A stretch of 25,051 nt of DNA from Hirudo medicinalis (Eukaryota; Annelida; Clitellata; Hirudinida; Hirudinidae), in contig MPNW01001524.1 of the NCBI GenBank assembly GCA_011800805.1, positions 9,259 to 34,309 on the forward strand, written 5' to 3'. Positions 19,196 through 25,051 of the stretch are shown here, in pieces. A program made the position numbers and the translations under genes. The notes beneath the pieces were generated by a model. It was not told the DNA's origin and did no database searches. It saw nothing but the letters and a program-made list of their open reading frames with translations. Each line of letters begins with the position of its first letter. Within the stretch, counting starts at the first letter, position 1.

Positions 19196-19595
19196 CTTTT
19201 ATCACTGAAATCTGTAAAAATGTATTAATCATAATTGATTTATTTCAGTTATTATTTAAAAATTTAAATCCTGACGTGGACTCACGATTGATTCACCGAA
19301 AATATTTCGCAAGGAAGGCCTTTATTAAGTTAAACAAATAGTTTGAAAATATCACTGTAATAGAAATCGAAATAATAATTCAATATAATTTTAGTATTTA
19401 ACGTGTAATTTATAAAAAATATTTTAAAAAACTTTAAAAAAAAAAATCATCGCTTCGGATAAAATTCGGACCAAATCATTTGTCTTACTGCTCCCTGTTC
19501 AAAGGAGGGTATGTCGCATGAATCAATAACAAGTTCAAAGGTCATGGGTGAGGCTTATTTAGCAGAACCATTACTTCAAATCTAAAAGCTGCCAC

Positions 19596-19642
<47 letters not shown>
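19596..19642. repeat. (AAT)n microsatellite
   Basis: A nearly pure array of about 16 triplets. Confidence 0.9.
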
Positions 19643-19644
<2 letters not shown>

Positions 19645-19794
19645 TAAACATTTGTTTGCTTTGATTATATTTTTCATTCAAACTTGTTGGCGATTTTAGA
19701 CAAATAAGCAACATAAAAAGTGTTTGTGTGGCCCTCCAAGGATGTTGGTAGCAAAAGAGATGATGGAGGATCTCCAGGGAAATCTCCTTTATTG

Positions 19795-20475
19795 TAAGGA
19801 CGCCTGGAAGACAAGGCACAACAAGGCAGGAATAGGGATATTCACTCCGAAGAAAACGTGAACATAAGCCTCAGGACATCAAGTCACAGCTGCATAAGTT
19901 CTTTTGAACTAGCAGCCATCAAGGACAAAGTCTGGACTCCTATCAGGGGAGATCTTCGATACAGTAATTTGAGCAACTCCCTTAGCGCCCTAGAGGCACT
20001 AAAGGATTGCAATCACATTGACCGAGATATTAAGAAAACTCTGAAATAATTTCAGATATACAAGAAAGTGGCAGAAAGGTCACACTCGTCAGGTTCCCCG
20101 CCTACGTTGGAATCCCTGGCAATGAGAAAGCTGATGAGATAGCAAAAGCCGCCACTACCAGGGAACAGATAGACCGCTGGATACCAGCGTCTATCAAGGA
20201 TGTCAAAAGGTCCGCAACATCATCCAACAATGGCAAACCAGTTGGGCTTGGCAAGTGTGGACCTCATTTTCAGGTGGATTTGCAAAAAGCATCGTAATTT
20301 AATCAATTAGTTACCTTTCCTTAATATTATTATATCTATTATTATTTTTATAATCTAACCATTACCCCTATCATTACTCTAATACTTTTTATTTCATTAC
20401 AATATCTAACACTGACTAACAAGTCCAAATCCTGTTGGTCGTGCAACGGACTGTGATCGAATAAATGAAAAGAAA
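19795..20475 (+). pseudogene. Non-LTR retrotransposon RNase H remnant with 3' tail
   Basis: Three frames in order read KDAWKTRHNKAGIGIF, then from 19858 NISLRTSSHSCISSFELAAI and NSLSALEALKDC, then from about 20080 KVTLVRFPAYVGIPGNEKA and DEIAKAATTREQ. These match the RNase H of I/R1/Jockey-type LINEs (HNKAGIG, AEL-AI, DSLSALxAL, GHVGIPGNExADExAK). The first acidic residue context is altered (CKDAW), the histidine of GHVGIPGN is Tyr-Val here, and frameshifts lie near 19857 and 20050. A stop at about 20297 is followed by a tail ending in GAATAAATGAAAAG. Confidence 0.8.
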
Positions 20476-20827
20476 TTGAGGCACAAATCTTACAAAGCAA
20501 AAAGTAATTTCTCTTTTCTAATAACCTTTAATTTCAAACAATTTGTAGCATCAAGAATTTGAACAAGTTGAATACACATCTCGTGGGTGGTCCTCAAAAA
20601 ACTGAGATCGTTTACTCTTCAATTTTTCAACTCAAAATTCACCGCAAAAAAGTCTCCGAAAGACTCATATTCCTCGTCATTCTCTCAGGAAAGATGAAAA
20701 ACAAATGGAAAAGGTGGAAAATTCAACAGAAAAAAGTTGAAAGTGCAGACATTTTGTTTTCCAACGAAAACTTAAACGATGTTTGATATGCCCACTTTTA
20801 AAGGAGAGTTTAATTTTTAAAGAGTGA
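20476..20827. other. Region without a recognised gene
   Basis: A plus-strand open frame at 20559-20786 is lysine-rich and matches nothing I know. Probably non-coding. Confidence 0.5.
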
Positions 20828-21052
20828 ATGACATTCTATTCGTCATCATACAGGTGGGTGGATCTCCACAGAGACAGGAAAGCTGTGACCTCAACTTTCA
20901 GACGTTATCCTGCTAATGATGGAATCCAAAATTCAACTTCTCAATTTCGCTTGATATCGGGTGACGTTGTTGAGAACCCAGAGTCGCTAAAACCAGGTTC
21001 AGGTTCACGCCAGGAATTTTTTTCTCGCGAAATAATCGCTAAAAATACTTGA
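20828..21052 (+). other. Open frame with a degenerate 2A-like motif
   Basis: 74 codons from an ATG. Residues 40 to 53 read FRLISGDVVENPES, resembling the L-x-x-GDV-x-x-NPGP 2A peptides found near the start of some CR1/L2 retrotransposon proteins. The final Gly-Pro is Glu-Ser, so ribosome skipping is not expected. It could be a 5' fragment of a LINE or chance. Confidence 0.25.
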
Positions 21053-21269
21053 ATATTACTTTTGTGCTTTGGTGTTTTATCTCGTTTGTCCATAAATTGA
21101 TTTTTTTCCTACGAAAAATGATATTTAGGAAGTAATAACAACTGAAATAATACTTTCGTATAAAAATAATAATAATAATAATAATAATAACTTTTATTAT
21201 TTGTAATTTACAATGTTTATATTCAATGGTAGTTTCGCAAATAAATAAACTATAATTGATACATTTCTA

Positions 21270-21350
21270 AGGATTTTAGAGCCTCTGACGCTATACAAAT
21301 GGCGCTTTACAAATTGACTATTAATGTTATTATTATTATTATTATTTTTA
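21270..21350 (+). mobile_element. LINE 3' end, copy 1, with TTA tail
   Basis: AGGATTTTAGAGCCTCTGAC then GCTATACAAATGGCGCTTTA and CAAATTGACTATTAATG, followed by TTA triplets. It matches the 3' end at 17567 and the minus-strand one at 2050. Confidence 0.75.
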
Positions 21351-21466
21351 TTCAAAGTCAAACTCGGCTGATTGCAGCCGGATAAAATAAAAGCCAAGTC
21401 TCATCCAGAGACCTCAGACAGTACGAAAGAAAGAAAAAAAAAAAAATAAATAAAATAAAATAAACN

Positions 21467-21521
21467 AGGATTTTAGAGCCTCTGACGCTATACAAATGGC
21501 GCTTTACAAATTGACTATTAA

Positions 21522-21562
<41 letters not shown>
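21467..21562 (+). mobile_element. LINE 3' end, copy 2, with TTA tail
   Basis: An apparently identical repeat of 21270-21340, starting right after the N at 21466 and followed by a longer TTA array (to about 21561). Confidence 0.75.
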
Positions 21563-21563
<1 letters not shown>

Positions 21564-22384
21564 AGTTAATTGCAACAAACAGTTTCGTTTCTTAAAAAAG
21601 GAACAAGCGAAAACCTTGCCCTTTCAGGCAGGTTTTTCATTCCAGTTAAAAGCTCGTGCAACGGTTGGGCGAAGGAGCAGGTGACATGTCGACATAAATA
21701 TTCGAACAGTTAGCGCCTCGAGCACTCATTTTACTTCATGGCTCGGAGACATTTGTAAAACGATCAGAGTTCGTGAAAAAAAGAAAGGTGGAACAACGTC
21801 ATCGGAGGAAAAGACCACCCACAAACCACCCCTGGTGACCTCAAAGAACATTACATCCTTCAACATTATCTTCTTCAAAATTTTCTTCAGCCATTGCATG
21901 AGGACCTTCAGTGGAGCAAATTATCCAAAGTAGTCCCACGAAAGTCGCCTTCGTGTGGAACTTCAAATGAAGGGAACGACAGATTGCTCTAGAAAATTGG
22001 AAATAACGATAAAGTCCAATCCAATCTCAAGTGGAGGGGATATATTCTTTGGAAGCAAGATAATAGTTATCCAATCGACAAATTATCCAATTAACTGATT
22101 AACCAAATTAACTTCACGCAGCTGAATCGCTCCGAGAGATTCCATCTCCCCTTGAAAAGGCTTCAAGAAGGACACGTGTTGTCAACAAGTGGAGATGAAA
22201 GACAAATACTGTAGAGTAAAAAGCGTAAGTCTTCGAAAATAATTTTTGTTATCTGCACGCTCCCCGGGTAATTCAATTACAAGTTTTCCAGCCAATAGAA
22301 TCAGTCCTGCCTGAAGATGGTCACAACTTTGAAAAAATGTAAAGAATGAAGAGACCCGAGAGTCTCTTATAAATGAATTGTAAA
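21563..22384. other. Region without a recognised gene
   Basis: Moderately GC-balanced unique-looking sequence. No frame matched a family on either strand. Confidence 0.5.
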
Positions 22385-22485
22385 AGTCATCATAACTACC
22401 GTCGTATCATCATCATAACCACAATTATATCGTCATCATAATCACAATCATATCGTCATCCTAATCACATTCATATCGTCATCAA
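22385..22485. repeat. 23-bp minisatellite, short array
   Basis: About four units of the type CATAATCACAATCATATCGTCAT, related to the longer array at 23027-23263. Confidence 0.8.
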
Positions 22486-23020
22486 ACTTGCCCAATCTTC
22501 AGACATCCACTCTTACAATCCTAGTTCACCCAATCAATTGAGATCTGAATTTTCCCGAACCATCTTTAAAAACTACTTCTCTATGTTGTCGAGGTCCACT
22601 CTTGTATTCTTCTCTAAAGACATCCCTCACCTCTGCAAACACTTTCTCACTATTTAAGTTCCGTCTAAAAATAATATATTCTGTCCAATTGTTGAAACTT
22701 ACATTTCCTCAGCCTTCATCTGTTGTGTTATTTATTTATTTATTTATTTATTTTAGCTACTTTTCCTTGGTTGTGCCACAGCATTGCCCCAGTTAATCAA
22801 TTTCTTCCATTGCAACACATTCGTCGATGTTCTCATGTTCGTCAACAGTAACATTCGCATCTTCATTTTCATCTTACCCATTATTATGTAAGGATTCGTA
22901 TCTACTTGTCGTAATAATATAATAATTTCGTAGCAGATTATCTCCTGAACTAAACTCCCTTGGGATAAACCATCTGTTTTTTTGTTTTGTTTTTTTTTTG
23001 TTCAGAAAATAAAATAAAAT
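22486..23020. other. Spacer between the two minisatellite arrays
   Basis: The plus strand at about 22600-22700 reads SLKTSLTSANTFSLFKFRLK, faintly like the L-x-TS-x-F-K-x-L-KT end of LINE proteins. It also contains an ATTT array (22727-22754) and T-rich tracts (22977-23002). Confidence 0.35.
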
Positions 23021-23026
23021 ATATCA

Positions 23027-23263
23027 TAACCACCATCACATCGTCATATTAACCACCATCACATCGTCATCATAACCATCATCACATCGTCATCATAACC
23101 ACCATCACATCGTCATCATAACCACCATCACATCGTCATCATGACCACCATCACATCGTCATCATAACCACCATCACATTGTCATCATGACCACCATCAC
23201 ATCGTCATCATGACCACCATCACATCGTCATCATAACCATCATCACATCGTCATCATAATCAC
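23027..23263. repeat. 23-bp minisatellite, about ten copies
   Basis: Head-to-tail copies of CATAACCACCATCACATCGT plus CAT, with single-base variants (AACC/GACC, CACC/CATC). The unit length is not a multiple of three, so it is not a coding repeat. There are no unique spacers, so it is not CRISPR. Confidence 0.9.
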
Positions 23264-23974
23264 ACGCTTCAAATAACCTCCACTGAGCATCTAAGGGCCT
23301 CGTCAGAAATGACTGGAGGCAAATTTTAAAGACTTCAAAAAAATAAAAGAACATAAATCCGAAAATAAATAATATCACAATATATTCGAAATAATCCATA
23401 ATATTTATCAATGTAATTATCAATGTAATTACAGTCCAGTTACAAGTTGCTTGTAATTATGCTTGTAATTATGATGTTTGTGATGTACGTACATGTTGTA
23501 CTTGTTGTGTTTGTCGTGTCAACGATGATCGGTGATATTCAAGATGTGATGTTGATAATGATTAATACGAAACAAACAACATTAAATAATATAAATAAAT
23601 TATAAATATTATAAATATTTCTCATTCATATATAAAAAGGCTCCACATCATCTGAATGAAGATAAACATTTCGACAAGCGATTAATGTGACAATGAAGTA
23701 TTGTGACAATAAACTGTTGTGACATTGAAGTATTGATGACGATCACGTTTTAAGAGGAAGTGATTTCCCTTCATCACCGATGAGGATTGAGCAGTCCAAA
23801 TGGATCATAATATTTTCCAAAAGCTGCTTCCAAAAGGTGCTGGAAAATATTTCGGTGATTTTTGTTGGCAAGGAATAATTTCTGATTATACATGAATATT
23901 TATGATGACCGAGTGTAAATCAGTACATTTATCTAGCAGGTGATAAGTCATTGCTCACGTCGTTATCTAGACCA

Positions 23975-24186
23975 TCGTCATTAACGTCATCATCATCATC
24001 AGCAGCACCACCATTATCATCATCACCAACATCGGCATCATCACCAACATCGTCATCATCATCATCATCAGCATCAGCACCACCATTATCATCATCATCA
24101 TCAACATCATCATCATCGTCATCATCGCCATCATCATCGTCATCATCATCAACACCACCACCATCATCATCATCATCATCATCGCC
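23975..24186. repeat. (CAT)n microsatellite
   Basis: About 210 bases of CAT/CAC/CAG/CGT triplets. It yields poly-Ser on the plus strand and poly-Met on the minus strand, neither a gene. Confidence 0.92.
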
Positions 24187-24234
24187 AGGCTTACAGTTCC
24201 CTAATCCGGCTCAGCACGGGCAGTCCATCCGTCT

Positions 24235-24430
24235 TCATCGGCTCTCGAAGCGGAAAACAAATTTAAACTCCGTGGCGCTCTTCTTGTCCGGATCGCCACG
24301 GTCTATTGAATTTCCACGGAGGTGGAGATCTCCAAAGATATCGTCCATCAGGGCCTGGTTTATGGGCATCAGAAATTATTTCGTCCAGGGGTCGTAAATC
24401 GTGGCTTCCAGGCACCGGTCCAAAGCTAAA
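24235..24430 (-). other. Coding-like stretch, unassigned (possible terminal exon or decayed gene)
   Basis: One minus-strand frame reads SLALDRCLEATIYDPWTK, a TAA at 24376-24378, then FLMPINQALMDDIFGDLHL, RGNSIDRGDPDKKSATEF, KFVFRFESR and a TGA at 24235-24237. Composition is clearly coding-like and GC-richer than its surroundings. An AG at 24355-24356 after a weak pyrimidine tract could start a last exon (24235-24354). I do not recognise the family. The internal stop argues for a pseudogene unless splicing removes it. Confidence 0.4.
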
Positions 24431-24439
24431 CTGTCAGGC

Positions 24440-24880
24440 TTTTTTTTAACAGGGGATGAGAGGCCCCCCGGTGGCAGGGTGGAGTTGAATGATTTGATTT
24501 TTTAAATCGGTTAGATCAAAATATTCGAGTTAGTATTTTGTTCCATTTTATGTTGTTTTTAAATAAATAATTTATTTAGATTTTAAACGTTTAAACATTT
24601 TAATGTGAAAAAGAACGTTTTTTGATTTCATGAAAAATCTGCAGACATTCCAAACACGAGAATTAAAAATGAGACAGGCAAAATAATTCTTTATTAAACC
24701 TCTTAACTTTTCAATTAAGTAATTAATCATCGCGAAATTCTAAAAATAATATTGGATGATGTAATTTCATAAAATGCGTTTTTAAAAGTGCTTAATTCTA
24801 ATAAAAAATACGGAGGAGATATTGAACATCAATCATATTTAGTGAGAAAGCACTTTAAACGGAGTCTTTTAACGCTTTTG
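24440..24880. other. AT-rich region without a recognised gene
   Basis: No supported coding signal or element. Confidence 0.6.
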
Positions 24881-24881
24881 A

Positions 24882-24989
24882 CAACCATCATCACCACCAT
24901 CATCATCACCACCATCACCATCATCATCATCACCACCATCATCATCATCACCACCACCATCATCATCATCATCATCGTCATCGTCATCG

Positions 24990-25020
<31 letters not shown>

Positions 25021-25051
25021 TCCATCCATCCATCCATCCATCCATCCATCC
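24882..25051. repeat. (CAT/CAC)n then (CATC)n microsatellite, cut by the window end
   Basis: Triplets to about 25018, then at least eight ATCC tetranucleotides to base 25051. Confidence 0.92.

Noticed and set aside
21838..21975. Minus-strand frame with a hydrophobic run (FVGLLWIICS) followed by acidic residues, a possible signal peptide exon
   Set aside because: There is no start codon before the hydrophobic run and no match to the subunit's N-terminus.
23027..23263. Possible CRISPR array
   Set aside because: Units are directly adjacent 23-mers without unique spacers, and the context is eukaryotic.
23951..24397. Plus-strand frame with a long serine run (148 codons)
   Set aside because: The serine run is a CAT array and the remainder is antisense to the better minus-strand frame.

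Overview
The window looks like an AT-rich, intron-rich animal nuclear genome. It has spliced genes with GT/AG introns, non-LTR retrotransposon remains, MITEs and many trinucleotide microsatellites. The style suggests a lophotrochozoan invertebrate (a leech-like annelid would fit), but that is inference. There is no bacterial operon, phage, CRISPR array, rRNA or convincing tRNA gene.

The one real gene is on the minus strand and fills roughly 269 to 14435: an alpha2/delta auxiliary subunit of voltage-gated calcium channels, closest in style to CACNA2D3 / Drosophila straightjacket. I could chain 27 exons of 43 to 194 bases (about 2.34 kb of coding sequence). Their GT/AG junctions and phases agree from one exon to the next. 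They run from the end of the N-terminal helical region, through the VWA-N region, the VWA domain (MIDAS DSSGS) and the Cache-like modules, to the start of the delta-side segment. The signal-peptide end lies upstream (to the right) and was not found; the C-terminal end lies left of base 1. The sixth VWA exon in the chain of fragments, exon 8, has a one-base deletion near 8535 that breaks the frame. It is either an assembly error or a true lesion.

The introns carry the accessory content: a piggyBac-like MITE with TTAA duplications (4972-5147), a second MITE-like inverted-repeat element (7895-8116), degenerate telomere-like repeats (about 5678-5733), tRNA-like repeat fragments, a precursor-sized hairpin (13842-13926), and CAA/CAG/CAT and GAT arrays.

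Right of about 15 kb the window is a retroelement graveyard on the plus strand. It has two broken CR1/L2-like reverse transcriptase copies (15276-17600), one split by a polyadenylated insert; an RNase H remnant with a 3' tail (about 19795-20475); tandem 3' ends of the same LINE family around 21.3-21.5 kb; a 23-bp minisatellite in two arrays (22.4 and 23.0 kb); and long CAT arrays at 24 and 25 kb. A short coding-like stretch on the minus strand (24235-24430) is unassigned. A shared LINE 3' end immediately precedes a trinucleotide microsatellite in four places, which explains several of the arrays.
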